DNA of 64,000 bases from Gillisella taibaishanensis (GTDB lineage Bacteria; Pseudomonadota; Alphaproteobacteria; Rhizobiales; Rhizobiaceae), in contig NZ_MKIN01000022.1 of assembly GCF_001938985.1 (NCBI RefSeq), positions 1,178,001 through 1,242,000 on the forward strand, in the 5' to 3' direction. Made by a program: the position numbers and the translations under genes. How positions within the stretch are numbered: the first letter of the stretch is position 1; every line of letters begins with the position of its first letter. Under the pieces are notes generated by a model. It had not been told where the DNA came from and made no database searches. It worked only from the letters and a program-made list of their open reading frames with translations. Positions 26,897 through 36,556 of this stretch are shown piece after piece.

Positions 26897-27961
26897 GTGA
26901 AGACACTCGTAAAACTTTTTGCGTCCATCGCTTTGGGCGCTGCCGTCATGACGTCGTCTGTGTTCGCAGCCGACAAGGGTACGGTTGGTATCGCAATGCC
27001 GACCAAGTCTTCGGCCCGCTGGATCGACGACGGCAACAACATCGTCAAGCAGCTGAAGGAAGCCGGTTACACGACCGACCTGCAGTATGCCGACGATGAT
27101 ATCCCGAACCAGCTCTCCCAGATCGAGAACATGGTCACCAAGGGCGCCAAGGTTCTCGTCATCGCCGCCATCGACGGCACGACGCTTTCCGACGTTCTCA
27201 AGAAGGCTCATGACGCCGGTATCAAGGTCATCGCTTATGACCGCCTGATCCGCGACAGCGGCAACGTCGACTACTACGCCACTTTCGACAACTTCCAGGT
27301 TGGCGTTCTCCAGGCTGGCACCATCGTTGACGGCCTCGGCCTGAAGGATGGTAAGGGTCCGTTCAACATCGAGTTGTTCGGCGGTTCGCCTGACGACAAC
27401 AACGCCTTCTTCTTCTACAACGGCGCAATGTCCGTCCTGAAGCCTTACATCGACAGCAAGAAGCTGGTGATCAAGTCGGGCCAGGAAGGCATGGACAAGG
27501 TCGGTACCCTGCGTTGGGACGCCGCAACTGCCCAGGCCCGCATGGACAACCTGCTGTCGGCTTACTACACCGACGCCAAGGTCAATGCCGTTCTGTCTCC
27601 CTATGACGGCATCTCGATCGGCATCATCTCCTCGCTCAAGGGCGTAGGCTATGGTTCCAAGGACATGCCGCTGCCGATCATCTCGGGTCAGGATGCCGAA
27701 GTACCGTCCGTCAAGTCCATCCTGGCTGGCGAGCAGTATTCGACCGTCTTCAAGGACACCCGCGAACTGGCCAAGGTCACCGTCAGCATGGTCAACGCCC
27801 TGATGGAAGGCAAGCAGCCTGAAGTCAACGACACCAAGACCTACGACAACGGTGTCAAGGTTGTTCCGTCCTACCTGCTGAAGCCTGTTGCCGTCACCAA
27901 GGCCAACGTCGAAGACGTTCTGGTCAAGAGCGGCTACTACAAGGCCGACCAGCTGAAGTAA
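26897..27961 (+). CDS. chvE: ChvE multiple-sugar-binding periplasmic protein
   Basis: This 354-residue sugar receptor has a cleavable signal peptide (cleavage after SSVFA, near residue 24). The start is GTG 26897, six bases after GGGAGG. Type-I periplasmic-binding hallmarks are '[20 protein letters not shown]', '[15 protein letters not shown]', '[19 protein letters not shown]' and '[14 protein letters not shown]'. In Agrobacterium, ChvE binds galactose, arabinose, glucose and uronic acids. It serves chemotaxis, GguAB uptake and, through VirA, virulence induction. A strong terminator follows it, so much of its mRNA may be monocistronic. Confidence 0.95.
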   Translation: MKTLVKLFASIALGAAVMTSSVFAADKGTVGIAMPTKSSARWIDDGNNIVKQLKEAGYTTDLQYADDDIPNQLSQIENMVTKGAKVLVIAAIDGTTLSDVLKKAHDAGIKVIAYDRLIRDSGNVDYYATFDNFQVGVLQAGTIVDGLGLKDGKGPFNIELFGGSPDDNNAFFFYNGAMSVLKPYIDSKKLVIKSGQEGMDKVGTLRWDAATAQARMDNLLSAYYTDAKVNAVLSPYDGISIGIISSLKGVGYGSKDMPLPIISGQDAEVPSVKSILAGEQYSTVFKDTRELAKVTVSMVNALMEGKQPEVNDTKTYDNGVKVVPSYLLKPVAVTKANVEDVLVKSGYYKADQLK

Positions 27962-27969
27962 GCACTATC

Positions 27970-28003
27970 CCGGGACCGGTCTTTACGCCGGTCCCGGTTT
28001 TTT
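27970..28003 (+). terminator. Rho-independent terminator after chvE
   Basis: Perfect 10-base stem CCGGGACCGG (27970-27979) / CCGGTCCCGG (27988-27997), eight-base loop, then six T (27998-28003), starting eight bases after the chvE stop. It probably lets chvE be expressed well above gguA. Confidence 0.92.
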
Positions 28004-28158
28004 CTTGACGAAGGCGCGCCGCAGACGGGTAAAGACCGGTTTGACGGAGACGCGCTTGAAACGGTAGCTTAGATTGCGCGCGTCGGACGCCAGCGTCAGA
28101 CCCAGCAGCGATCGAGTTTCGCCCGCCAGCTCAAGTGGCCGTGGCGTGGGATTTCATG

Positions 28159-29694
28159 ATGACAGATACGATCCTTGAAATGCGGAACATCACCAAGACG
28201 TTCCCCGGCGTGAAAGCGCTATCGAACGTGAACCTGAAGGTTCGCCGTGGTGAAATCCATGCATTGGTCGGCGAAAACGGGGCCGGCAAATCGACCCTGA
28301 TGAAGGTCTTGTCCGGCGTTTACCCGTCCGGCACCTATGAAGGCGATATCGTCTTCGATGGCGACGTGCGCAACTTCAAGGTCCTGAAGGACAGCGAAGA
28401 AATCGGCATCGTCATTATTCACCAGGAATTGGCGCTGGTGCCCCAGTTGTCAATTGCCGAAAACATTTTCCTCGGCAACGAAATCGCCTCCAAGGGCGTG
28501 ATCAGCTGGGAACAGACCTATAAGCGTACGAAGGAACTCCTCGCCAAAGTTGGCTTGAAGGAATCTCCAAGCACGTTGGTGACCGATATCGGCGTCGGCA
28601 AGCAGCAGCTCACCGAAATCGCCAAGGCCCTCTCCAAGAGCGTGAAGCTGCTCATTCTCGATGAGCCGACAGCCTCACTCAACGAAAATGATTCTGATGC
28701 CTTGCTCAACCTGCTGATCGAATTCAGGAACCAGGGCATCACCTCGATCATCATCACCCACAAGCTCAATGAAGTTCGCAAGGTCTCCGACCAGATCACC
28801 GTCCTGCGCGACGGTCAGACGGTCAAGACGTTGAACTGTCATGAGGAAGAAGTGAGTGAGGATGTAATCATCCGCAACATGGTCGGCCGTGACCTGGAAG
28901 ACCGCTATCCGCCGCGCTCCGTGCCGATCAGCGATGTCGTGCTCGAGGTCAAGAACTGGAACGCCTTCCATCACCAGCACCGCGAGCGCCAGGTCCTGCA
29001 CGACATTGGCGTCACCGTGCGCCGCGGCGAAGTCGTTGGCATTGCAGGTCTGATGGGCGCAGGCCGCACCGAATTTGCCATGAGCGTCTTCGGCAAGTCC
29101 TATGGCCACAAGATTAGCGGCGACGTGTTCATCGATGGCAAGAAGGTCGATGTCAGCACGGTGCGCAAGGCGATTGATGCGGGTCTTGCCTACGTGACTG
29201 AGGACCGCAAGCATCTCGGCCTGATCCTCGGCGACAACATCCTGCACAATACTTCGCTCGCCAACCTGATGGGCGTGTCGACGGGCGGCGTGATCGACGA
29301 CATCAAGGAAGCCAAGGTAGCGACAGATTATCGTTCGCGCCTGCGCATCCGCTCGCATGGCATCTACCAGGAAGCCGTCAACCTTTCGGGCGGCAACCAG
29401 CAGAAGGTCGTCCTGTCGAAGTGGCTGTTCTCCGATCCGGAAGTGCTGATCCTCGACGAGCCGACCCGCGGCATCGATGTCGGCGCCAAATATGAAATCT
29501 ACAGCATCATCAACCAGCTTGCCGCCGACGGCAAAGGCGTTCTGATGATCTCGTCCGAAATGCCGGAACTGCTCGGCACCTGCGACCGGATCTACGTCAT
29601 GAACGAAGGGCACATCGTTGCCGAGTTGTCGAAGGAAGAAGCAAGCCAGGAAAGCATCATGCGCGCTATCATGCGCTCAGGGGAGAAGAAATAA
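28159..29694 (+). CDS. gguA: Sugar ABC transporter ATP-binding protein GguA
   Basis: This roughly 511-residue protein has two fused ABC domains, as in MglA and XylG. The first has Walker [10 protein letters not shown] (near residue 36) and Walker [12 protein letters not shown]. The second has a degenerate Walker A region (GLMGAGRTE), signature LSGGNQQK and Walker [13 protein letters not shown]. The start is uncertain: ATG 28159 and ATG 28156 are adjacent, and a GTG at 28135 extends the frame. It energises uptake of ChvE-bound sugars through GguB. Its stop overlaps the gguB start. Confidence 0.94.
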   Translation: MTDTILEMRNITKTFPGVKALSNVNLKVRRGEIHALVGENGAGKSTLMKVLSGVYPSGTYEGDIVFDGDVRNFKVLKDSEEIGIVIIHQELALVPQLSIAENIFLGNEIASKGVISWEQTYKRTKELLAKVGLKESPSTLVTDIGVGKQQLTEIAKALSKSVKLLILDEPTASLNENDSDALLNLLIEFRNQGITSIIITHKLNEVRKVSDQITVLRDGQTVKTLNCHEEEVSEDVIIRNMVGRDLEDRYPPRSVPISDVVLEVKNWNAFHHQHRERQVLHDIGVTVRRGEVVGIAGLMGAGRTEFAMSVFGKSYGHKISGDVFIDGKKVDVSTVRKAIDAGLAYVTEDRKHLGLILGDNILHNTSLANLMGVSTGGVIDDIKEAKVATDYRSRLRIRSHGIYQEAVNLSGGNQQKVVLSKWLFSDPEVLILDEPTRGIDVGAKYEIYSIINQLAADGKGVLMISSEMPELLGTCDRIYVMNEGHIVAELSKEEASQESIMRAIMRSGEKK

Positions 29695-30893
29695 TGAATT
29701 CGGTCAATCATCCCACCGAAGAGAAGCACGTGGTCTCCATCGCGTCCTACATTCGCTCCAACATCCGTGAATACGGCATGTTGATCGCGCTGGTCGCCAT
29801 CATGGTCTTCTTCCAGATCTATACCGGCGGCATTCTCTTCAAGCCCGTCAACATCACCAACCTGGTGCTGCAGAACTCCTTCATCGTCGTGATGGCGCTG
29901 GGAATGTTGCTGGTCATCGTTGCCGGACATATCGACTTGTCGGTCGGCTCGATCGTCGGCTTCATCGGTGGCGTCTCCGCCGTGCTGACCGTGCAGCTCG
30001 GCATGGGCTTCCTGCCGGCGCTGATCATCAGTCTGATCGTCGGTGGCGTGATCGGCGCGGCCCAGGGCTATTGGATCGCCTATCACCGCATCCCGGCCTT
30101 CATCGTGACGCTGGCCGGCATGTTGGTGTTCCGCGGCCTGACCTATATCATCCTCGGCAACAAGAATATCGGCCCGTTCCCCTCGGACTTCCAGCTGATC
30201 AGCACGGGCTTCATCCCTGACCTGTTCGACATGGGCGGCCTGCATTCCACCTCGATCATCCTGACGGTGATCGGCGCTGTGACGCTGTTCGTGCTCGCTT
30301 GGCGCCGCCGCCAGGTCAACGTTGCCCACGGCATCGATGTCGAGCCATTCAGCTTCTTCCTCGTGCAGAACCTGATCGTCTCGGGCGCGATCCTGCTGCT
30401 CGGCTACCTGCTGTCGACCTATCGCGGCATGCCGAACGTGCTGATCGTCATGCTCGCGCTGATCATCTTCTATTCCTTCGTTACCCGCCGCACCACCGTC
30501 GGCCGTCGCATCTACGCCATGGGCGGCAATGAGAAGGCGACCAAGCTCTCGGGTATCAATACCGAACGCCTGACCTTCCTGACCTTCGTCAACATGGGCG
30601 TTCTCGCCGGTCTGGCCGGCATGATCGTTGCGGCCCGCCTCAATTCGGCTACCCCGAAGGCCGGCGTCGGCTTCGAACTCGACGTCATCGCGGCCTGCTT
30701 TATCGGCGGCGCCTCGGCCTCTGGCGGCGTTGGCAAGATCACCGGTGCCGTCATCGGCGCCTTCATCATGGGCGTGATGAACAACGGCATGTCCATCATC
30801 GGCCTCGGCATCGACTATCAGCAGATGGTCAAGGGCCTCGTCCTGCTCGCTGCCGTGTTCTTCGACGTCTACAACAAGAACAAGGCTGCCTGA
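29694..30893 (+). CDS. gguB: Sugar ABC transporter permease GguB
   Basis: This 399-residue inner-membrane permease belongs to the CUT2/XylH family, with around ten hydrophobic segments. Family motifs are 'GHIDLSVGSIVGFIGG', 'RIPAFIVTLAGMLVFRGL', 'YAMGGNEKATKLSGI' and 'ACFIGGASASGGVGKITG'. The ATG shares one base with the gguA stop codon, so the two are translationally coupled. With ChvE and GguA it forms the importer for galactose, arabinose and related aldoses. Confidence 0.95.
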   Translation: MNSVNHPTEEKHVVSIASYIRSNIREYGMLIALVAIMVFFQIYTGGILFKPVNITNLVLQNSFIVVMALGMLLVIVAGHIDLSVGSIVGFIGGVSAVLTVQLGMGFLPALIISLIVGGVIGAAQGYWIAYHRIPAFIVTLAGMLVFRGLTYIILGNKNIGPFPSDFQLISTGFIPDLFDMGGLHSTSIILTVIGAVTLFVLAWRRRQVNVAHGIDVEPFSFFLVQNLIVSGAILLLGYLLSTYRGMPNVLIVMLALIIFYSFVTRRTTVGRRIYAMGGNEKATKLSGINTERLTFLTFVNMGVLAGLAGMIVAARLNSATPKAGVGFELDVIAACFIGGASASGGVGKITGAVIGAFIMGVMNNGMSIIGLGIDYQQMVKGLVLLAAVFFDVYNKNKAA

Positions 30894-30900
30894 CACTTTT

Positions 30901-30929
30901 GGGCCGGAACGATCCGTCGGATCCGGCCC
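30901..30929 (+). other. Intercistronic hairpin after gguB
   Basis: GGGCCGG (30901-30907) pairs with CCGGCCC (30923-30929), with a bulge and an inner ATCC/GGAT extension. No T-run follows, so it is more likely an mRNA processing or stability element than a terminator. Confidence 0.5.
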
Positions 30930-31079
30930 ACCCATTTGACTGCATGATGACCGACAGCAATCGCAGAAACAGTGTGAAGCGGCGTTCTGGCCGATTGCGT
31001 TGAAGGAAGTGAGAGATCGTTTCGCCGCCTCGTTTGCACCATGAAACGTTCCCATGAACCGTACCAAGGACACTGGACA

Positions 31080-32045
31080 ATGTATCTTTCCCAATTGAAG
31101 GCTGGCGGAGTGATCTGCCGTCAAGGCGAAACCGCGCGCATCGTGCCGGGCTTTTCCTCTACCTATGACCTCGCAAAGGCCGCGATTGCCGCAAATGCAA
31201 GCATCGCCGACCTGATCGGCAAGCAGGGCGCTGGCGAAACCGTCGACCTCCTGGCCCTCGTCGCCGGTGACAAGCTGGATTGTCCAGTGCGCCATCCCGA
31301 TGCAGCCCACATGTTCCTGACAGGCACCGGCCTCACCCATACCGGCTCGGCTTCGGCGCGCGACAGCATGCATGCCGACACCGCAGGCATGAGCGACTCC
31401 ATGAAGATGTTCCGCATGGGTCTGGAAGGCGGCAAGCCCAAGGCTGGCGAAACCGGCGTGCAGCCGGAATGGTTCTACAAGGGCACCGGCGTCAACGCGA
31501 TCGCTCCCGGCGAAGGCCTGGAATCGCCGTCGTTCGCGCTTGATGGCGGTGAAGAACCGGAAATTGCGGGCTTCTATGTTATCGATAACGATGGCACACC
31601 CGTTCGCCTCGGCTTCTCGCTGGCCAACGAATTTTCCGACCATGTGACCGAGAAGATCAACTATCTCTACCTTGCCCATTCCAAGCTGCGCCCGGCCTCC
31701 TTCGGTCCGGAACTGCTGGTTGGTGACCTTCCGGCTGACATCGTCGGCACCTCGAAGATTCTGCGCGGCGGCCAAACGGTCTGGGAAAAGCCATTCCTGT
31801 CGGGCGAGGACAACATGTCCCACACCATCGCCAACCTGGAATATCACCACTTCAAATACGGCCTGTTCTGCCAGCCGGGCGACCTGCATGTGCATATGTT
31901 CGGCACCGCGACCCTATCCTTTGCAGATGGTTTCAAGACTGAGGCCGGCGACGTGTTCGAAGTCAGCGCACCCGCCTTCGGCTTGGCCCTGCGCAACCCC
32001 TTGGTCCTGGCTGCCGAGACGCCATTTACCGTCAAAACCCTCTGA
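31080..32045 (+). CDS. gguC: GguC, AraD1-type fumarylacetoacetate-hydrolase-fold protein
   Basis: This 321-residue protein matches GguC of the chvE locus. The start is ATG 31080, nine bases after AAGGA. The C-terminal two thirds follow a FAH-like fold with acidic metal-site candidates in 'GEGLESPSFALDGGEEPEIAG' and 'NEFSDH', and a conserved 'YHHFKYGLFCQPGDLHVHMFG' region. AraD1-family relatives are reported or annotated as L-2-keto-3-deoxyarabonate dehydratases. That would make it the third step of the arabinose pathway encoded just downstream. It is soluble, not a transporter subunit. Confidence 0.88.
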   Translation: MYLSQLKAGGVICRQGETARIVPGFSSTYDLAKAAIAANASIADLIGKQGAGETVDLLALVAGDKLDCPVRHPDAAHMFLTGTGLTHTGSASARDSMHADTAGMSDSMKMFRMGLEGGKPKAGETGVQPEWFYKGTGVNAIAPGEGLESPSFALDGGEEPEIAGFYVIDNDGTPVRLGFSLANEFSDHVTEKINYLYLAHSKLRPASFGPELLVGDLPADIVGTSKILRGGQTVWEKPFLSGEDNMSHTIANLEYHHFKYGLFCQPGDLHVHMFGTATLSFADGFKTEAGDVFEVSAPAFGLALRNPLVLAAETPFTVKTL

Positions 32046-32054
32046 CCCCTCTGG

Positions 32055-32111
32055 TGCCGCTTTCCGCGGCATCAGCCTTCGCTGATTGACAATAGCGGCG
32101 TCTTAGCCGCT
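32055..32111 (+). other. Three consecutive small stem-loops between gguC and the dehydratase gene
   Basis: Stem 1 TGCCGC/GCGGCA (32055-32071), stem 2 ATCAGC/GCTGAT (32071-32086) and stem 3 AGCGGC/GCCGCT (32094-32111) each have perfect six-base arms and loops of 4-6 bases. They fill most of the 94-base gap. No T-run is seen. Confidence 0.5.
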
Positions 32112-32139
32112 TGAACCAACAAAACACGGGAGAAACGCC

Positions 32140-33885
32140 ATGAGTGGTTTCACACCAAAGGCTTGGCCTCGCAAACTGAGGTCGCAGGAATGGTACGGCG
32201 GCACCAGCCGTGACGTAATCTATCATCGCGGCTGGATGAAGAATCAGGGCTATCCGCACGACCTGTTCGATGGCCGCCCGGTGATCGGCATCCTCAACAC
32301 CTGGTCCGACATGACCCCGTGCAACGGTCATCTCCGCGAACTCGCCGAAAAGGTGAAGGCTGGCGTCTGGGAAGCCGGCGGTTTCCCCATGGAAGTACCT
32401 GTCTTCTCGGCGTCGGAAAACACCTTCCGTCCGACCGCGATGATGTACCGCAACCTCGCCGCGCTGGCGATCGAGGAAACCATTCGCGGCCAGCCGATGG
32501 ACGGCTGCGTCCTGCTCGTCGGCTGCGACAAGACCACGCCGTCGCTGATCATGGCAGCCGCTTCCGTCGACCTGCCGTCGATCGTCGTCACCGGCGGCCC
32601 GATGCTGAACGGCTATTTCCGTGGCGAGCGCGTCGGCTCCGGTACGCATCTGTGGAAATTCTCGGAAGCCGTCAAGGCCGGCGAAATGACGCAGGAAGAA
32701 TTCCTCGAGGCCGAAGCCTCGATGAGCCGTTCCTCCGGCACCTGCAACACCATGGGCACGGCCTCGACCATGGCGTCGATGGCCGAAGCCCTCGGCATGG
32801 CGCTGTCGGGCAACGCTGCTATTCCCGGCGTCGATTCCCGCCGCAAGGTCATGGCGCAGCTGTCCGGCCGCCGCATCGTGCAGATGGTCAAGGACGACCT
32901 GAAACCATCCGACATCATGACCAAGGAAGCGTTTGAAAACGCCATCCGCGTCAATGGCGCCATCGGCGGCTCGACCAATGCCGTCGTGCATCTCTTGGCC
33001 ATGGCCGGCCGTTGCGGAATCGACCTGACGCTCGACGACTGGGATCGCTGTGGCCGCGAGATTCCGACAATCGTCAACCTGATGCCATCGGGCGAATATC
33101 TGATGGAAGAATTCTTCTATGCTGGCGGCCTGCCTGTAGTGATCAAGATGCTGTCCGAAGCCGGCAAGCTGCATAAGGACGTGCTGACTGTCTCCGGCCT
33201 GACGCTGTGGGACGAAGTCAAGGACGTGCGCAACTGGAACGAAGACGTCATCCGTCCGTTCGACAAGGCGCTGACCCAGCATGGCGGCATCGCCGTTCTG
33301 CGTGGCAACCTGGCGCCGAAGGGCTGCGTGCTGAAGCCGTCTGCCGCTTCCGAGCATCTGATGAAGCATCGCGGCCGCGCCGTGGTGTTTGAAGACATCG
33401 ACGACTACAAGGCCAAGATCAACGACGAGAACCTCGACATCGACGAGACGTGCGTCATGGTCATGAAGAACTGCGGTCCGCGCGGCTATCCCGGCATGGC
33501 CGAAGTCGGCAATATGGGCCTTCCGCCCAAGGTGCTGCGCAAGGGCATTACCGACATGGTGCGCATTTCCGACGCCCGCATGTCCGGCACGGCCTATGGC
33601 ACGGTTCTCCTGCACACCTCGCCGGAAGCCGCACGCGGCGGTCCGCTTGCCATCGTCAAGAACGGCGATTTCATCGAGATCGACGTCGAGGCACGCCGGG
33701 TGCATCTGGATATTTCCGACGAGGAAATGCAGCGCCGCCTCGCCGACTGGCGCCCGAATGTCGAGCCGCCGGCCAGCGGTTACGCCCGCATGTTCCACGA
33801 TCACGTGGAAGGGGCCGATACCGGCGCCGATTTCGACTTCCTCAAGGGCTGCCGTGGTTCTGCCGTCGGCAAGGATTCGCACTGA
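32140..33885 (+). CDS. L-arabonate-type sugar acid dehydratase (IlvD/Edd family, Fe-S)
   Basis: The 581-residue product belongs to the [2Fe-2S] IlvD/Edd sugar-acid dehydratases. Three cluster cysteines are visible: Cys61 (TPCNGH), Cys129 (VGCDKTTPS) and Cys202 (SGTCNTMG). The Lys after the second cysteine is the expected carbamylated metal ligand. Size and motif spacing match the rhizobial L-arabinonate dehydratase, which also takes D-fuconate and D-galactonate. It would make L-2-keto-3-deoxyarabonate, and 2-keto-3-deoxygalactonate from galactonate. It lies between the ChvE transporter genes and the sugar dehydrogenase gene. Confidence 0.88.
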   Translation: MSGFTPKAWPRKLRSQEWYGGTSRDVIYHRGWMKNQGYPHDLFDGRPVIGILNTWSDMTPCNGHLRELAEKVKAGVWEAGGFPMEVPVFSASENTFRPTAMMYRNLAALAIEETIRGQPMDGCVLLVGCDKTTPSLIMAAASVDLPSIVVTGGPMLNGYFRGERVGSGTHLWKFSEAVKAGEMTQEEFLEAEASMSRSSGTCNTMGTASTMASMAEALGMALSGNAAIPGVDSRRKVMAQLSGRRIVQMVKDDLKPSDIMTKEAFENAIRVNGAIGGSTNAVVHLLAMAGRCGIDLTLDDWDRCGREIPTIVNLMPSGEYLMEEFFYAGGLPVVIKMLSEAGKLHKDVLTVSGLTLWDEVKDVRNWNEDVIRPFDKALTQHGGIAVLRGNLAPKGCVLKPSAASEHLMKHRGRAVVFEDIDDYKAKINDENLDIDETCVMVMKNCGPRGYPGMAEVGNMGLPPKVLRKGITDMVRISDARMSGTAYGTVLLHTSPEAARGGPLAIVKNGDFIEIDVEARRVHLDISDEEMQRRLADWRPNVEPPASGYARMFHDHVEGADTGADFDFLKGCRGSAVGKDSH

Positions 33886-33898
33886 TCCCTCCCCTTCT

Positions 33899-33926
33899 GT
33901 CGGGCGCGTCTTCGGGCGCGCCTGAC
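33899..33926 (+). other. Intercistronic hairpin
   Basis: GTCGGGCGCG (33899-33908) pairs with CGCGCCTGAC (33917-33926) with one G-T wobble and an eight-base loop, just after the dehydratase stop. No T-run follows; it is probably an RNA stability element. Confidence 0.45.
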
Positions 33927-33985
33927 ACCGTTCAAAGACCATATCTGCCTTATTGAGTTTCCAACCAGGAAACAGGGACCAAGCC

Positions 33986-34933
33986 ATGACCTCTTCTGAC
34001 AATACCGGCGCACGGATCGCGCTCGCGCTCGCCGGCGTCGGCAAGATCGCCCGCGACCAGCACATTCCCTCCTGCGAAAACGGCAGCGATTTCACCATTG
34101 CCGCAGCGATCAGCCGTAACGGCAAGATCGAAAGCGCCGACAATTTCGAAAACTTCGACGCCTTCCTCGATGCCCGCAAGGACATCAGGGCAATTGCCCT
34201 CTGCACGCCCCCTGACGTGCGCTTTGCCATGGCCAAGAAGGCGATTGCACACGGCCTCGACGTTCTCATGGAAAAGCCGCCGGCTGCCACGATCGGCGAA
34301 GCCCAGGCACTGGCCGATCTTGCCCGCGACGCCGGCGTTACGCTGTTTGCCACATGGCACTCGCGTTTTGCCAATGGCGTCGAGCCGGCACGCGAATGGC
34401 TTGCCGACAAGACCATCACCGGCATTGAGATCACCTGGAAGGAAGATGTCCGCCGCTGGCATCCGGGCCAGGCCTGGATCTGGGAAGCCGGCGGTTTCGG
34501 CGTCTTCGATCCGGGCATCAATGCGCTCTCGATCCTGACCGCTATCATTCCCGGCCAGACCATCGTCGAAAAGGCATCGCTGTCCTTCCCAGCCAACCGT
34601 CAGCAGCCGATTGCCGCAAGCCTTGCCATGCGCAGCGCTGCCGGCGCGCCGATCAAGGCCGAATTCGACTGGCGCCAGGAAGGCCCCCAGACCTGGGACA
34701 TCGTGGTGACGACCGAACAAGGCCGCTTGAGGCTCGCAAAGGGCGGCGCGGAACTCTATATAAATGACACGCTGACCGTTGAAGGTCCCGACCGGGAATA
34801 TGCGCGGATCTATACGCGCTTTGCGCAACTGGTGCGTAGCCGGACGAGCGATGTCGACTTCCAGCCGCTGCGCCTGGTGGCCGATGCCTTCCTCAGCGGC
34901 GAACGTCATGAAGTGGAAGCCTTCTTCGATTAA
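33986..34933 (+). CDS. D-galactose / L-arabinose 1-dehydrogenase (Gfo/Idh/MocA family)
   Basis: This 315-residue oxidoreductase has an N-terminal Rossmann motif (LAGVGKIARDQHIPS), the MEKPPA cofactor loop and a Gfo/Idh C-terminal sheet domain. Closest recognisable relatives are bacterial D-galactose 1-dehydrogenases and L-arabinose 1-dehydrogenases, which share C4-axial substrate geometry and often accept both sugars. It oxidises the aldose to its lactone with NAD(P). The ATG at 33986 has AGGGA upstream; the frame opens 33 bases earlier. It is flanked by dehydratase and aldehyde dehydrogenase genes of the same pathway. Confidence 0.85.
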   Translation: MTSSDNTGARIALALAGVGKIARDQHIPSCENGSDFTIAAAISRNGKIESADNFENFDAFLDARKDIRAIALCTPPDVRFAMAKKAIAHGLDVLMEKPPAATIGEAQALADLARDAGVTLFATWHSRFANGVEPAREWLADKTITGIEITWKEDVRRWHPGQAWIWEAGGFGVFDPGINALSILTAIIPGQTIVEKASLSFPANRQQPIAASLAMRSAAGAPIKAEFDWRQEGPQTWDIVVTTEQGRLRLAKGGAELYINDTLTVEGPDREYARIYTRFAQLVRSRTSDVDFQPLRLVADAFLSGERHEVEAFFD

Positions 34934-34964
34934 GAGGAAGGCAAGCGCTCTTTAAATCAAAATG

Positions 34965-34999
34965 GCAGGACATCCCGGACATCCGGGGTGGCATCCTGC
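34965..34999 (+). other. Nested intercistronic hairpin
   Basis: Outer arms GCAGGA/TCCTGC (34965-34970, 34994-34999) enclose an inner stem CCCGG/CCGGG with a four-base loop. It ends about 14 bases before the GAAAGGA ribosome-binding site of the next gene and might modulate its translation. Confidence 0.45.
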
Positions 35000-35026
35000 G
35001 GACCGAAATTGTTGAAAGGATACCCC

Positions 35027-36541
35027 ATGACGCTGAATCTCACCGGAAAACACCTGATCGCCGGAGAATGGGTCGAAGGCTCCACAACCTTTACCTCCAG
35101 CCCCGCCTCGGGCGAGAGCCACACCTTCTTTGCTGGCTCCGCCGCTCTGGTGGATCGCGCCATGAAGGCTGCCGAAGAGGCCTTCGTCACCTATGGCTAT
35201 TCCTCCCGTGAAGAGCGTGCCAAGTTCCTCGAAGCAATTGCCGAGCAGATCGATGCACGCGGCGACGAGATCACCAAGATCGGCTCCCAGGAAACCGGCC
35301 TGCCGGAAGCCCGCCTGGTTGGCGAGCGTGGCCGCACCACCGGCCAGTTGCGCCTGTTTGCAACCCACATCCTGAAGGGCGACTATCTCGACCGCCGCCA
35401 TGATGCGGCCCTGCCCGACCGCCAGCCGCTGCCGCGCCCTGACATCCGCCTGATGCAGCGCCCGATCGGCCCTGTTGGCGTGTTCGGCGCCTCGAACTTC
35501 CCGCTGGCCTTCTCCACCGCCGGCGGCGACACCGCCTCGGCACTGGCTGCTGGCTGCCCGGTCGTCGTCAAGGGCCATGAAGCCCATCCCGGCACGTCTG
35601 AAATCGTCGCTCAGGCCATCGCAGCCGCGATCAAGAGCTGCGGTATTCATCCGGGCGTCTTCTCCCTGATCCAGGGCGGCAACCGCGAAACCGGCGAAGC
35701 CATCTGCCTGCATCCGCTGACCCGTGCCGTCGGCTTTACCGGCTCGCTTCGTGGCGGTCGCGCGCTGTTTGATCTCTGCGTACGCCGTGAAGAGCCGATC
35801 CCGTTCTTCGGCGAGCTGGGCTCGGTCAACCCGATGTTCCTGCTGCCCGCTGCCGTCTCCGCACGCGGCGAAACGATCGCCAAGGGCTGGGCCGGCTCGT
35901 TGACCATGGGCGCTGGCCAGTTCTGCACCAATCCCGGCATTGCAGTGGTCAAGGAAGGCGCGGAAGCCGACGCCTTCCTCGAAACCGCCAAGACCGCGCT
36001 GGCTGCCACCAATGCCCAGACCATGCTGACCGACGGTATCGCCAATGCCTATCGCGAAGGTGCAAAGCGCATCGAGGCGACGGAAGGCGTTCAGTCCGTG
36101 CTGACCACCACTTGCGACCTGCGCAATGCCACGCCTTACCTGTTTGCCACAACAGGTGAAAACTGGCTGGCCAACCACGTGCTGGGTGAAGAAGTGTTCG
36201 GCCCGCTCGGCGTTCTCGTTACCGTCAAGGATGAAGCCGAGATGGTGCACATTGCCGAAAGTCTGGTCGGCCAGCTGACCACGACGCTGCAGATGGACGA
36301 TGCGGACGCGCCAATCGCCCGCAAGCTGTTGCCGATCCTGGAACGCAAGTCCGGCCGCGTGCTCGCCAACGGTTTCCCGACTGGCGTCGAGGTCTGCGAT
36401 GCCATGGTGCATGGCGGCCCCTACCCGGCCACCACCAACTTCGGCGCGACCTCGGTCGGAACCATGGCGATCCGCCGCTTCATGCGTCCGGTCAGCTACC
36501 AGAACATTCCGGTGGCGCTGCTGCCGGAAGATCTGCAGTAA
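35027..36541 (+). CDS. 2,5-dioxopentanoate (alpha-ketoglutaric semialdehyde) dehydrogenase
   Basis: This 504-residue aldehyde dehydrogenase has the catalytic Cys300 in GAGQFCTNPG and the general-base Glu in FFGELGSVNP. Early 'RPIGPVGVFGASNFPLAFS' and the C-terminal 'GFPTGVEVCDAMVHGGPYPA' place it in the KGSADH group. It oxidises alpha-ketoglutarate semialdehyde to 2-oxoglutarate, the last step of oxidative pentose breakdown. The ATG at 35027 is six bases after GAAAGGA. Confidence 0.92.
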   Translation: MTLNLTGKHLIAGEWVEGSTTFTSSPASGESHTFFAGSAALVDRAMKAAEEAFVTYGYSSREERAKFLEAIAEQIDARGDEITKIGSQETGLPEARLVGERGRTTGQLRLFATHILKGDYLDRRHDAALPDRQPLPRPDIRLMQRPIGPVGVFGASNFPLAFSTAGGDTASALAAGCPVVVKGHEAHPGTSEIVAQAIAAAIKSCGIHPGVFSLIQGGNRETGEAICLHPLTRAVGFTGSLRGGRALFDLCVRREEPIPFFGELGSVNPMFLLPAAVSARGETIAKGWAGSLTMGAGQFCTNPGIAVVKEGAEADAFLETAKTALAATNAQTMLTDGIANAYREGAKRIEATEGVQSVLTTTCDLRNATPYLFATTGENWLANHVLGEEVFGPLGVLVTVKDEAEMVHIAESLVGQLTTTLQMDDADAPIARKLLPILERKSGRVLANGFPTGVEVCDAMVHGGPYPATTNFGATSVGTMAIRRFMRPVSYQNIPVALLPEDLQ

Positions 36542-36556
36542 GCCGGGTGACGCAGC

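Noticed and set aside
29592..31895. 767-codon minus-strand open frame opposite gguB and gguC
   Set aside because: The plus strand carries well-conserved transporter and GguC proteins; the minus frame has His/Asp/Gln-rich low-information sequence typical of antisense shadows.
32032..34596. 854-codon minus-strand open frame
   Set aside because: It is antisense to the Fe-S dehydratase and sugar dehydrogenase genes and has no recognisable domain.
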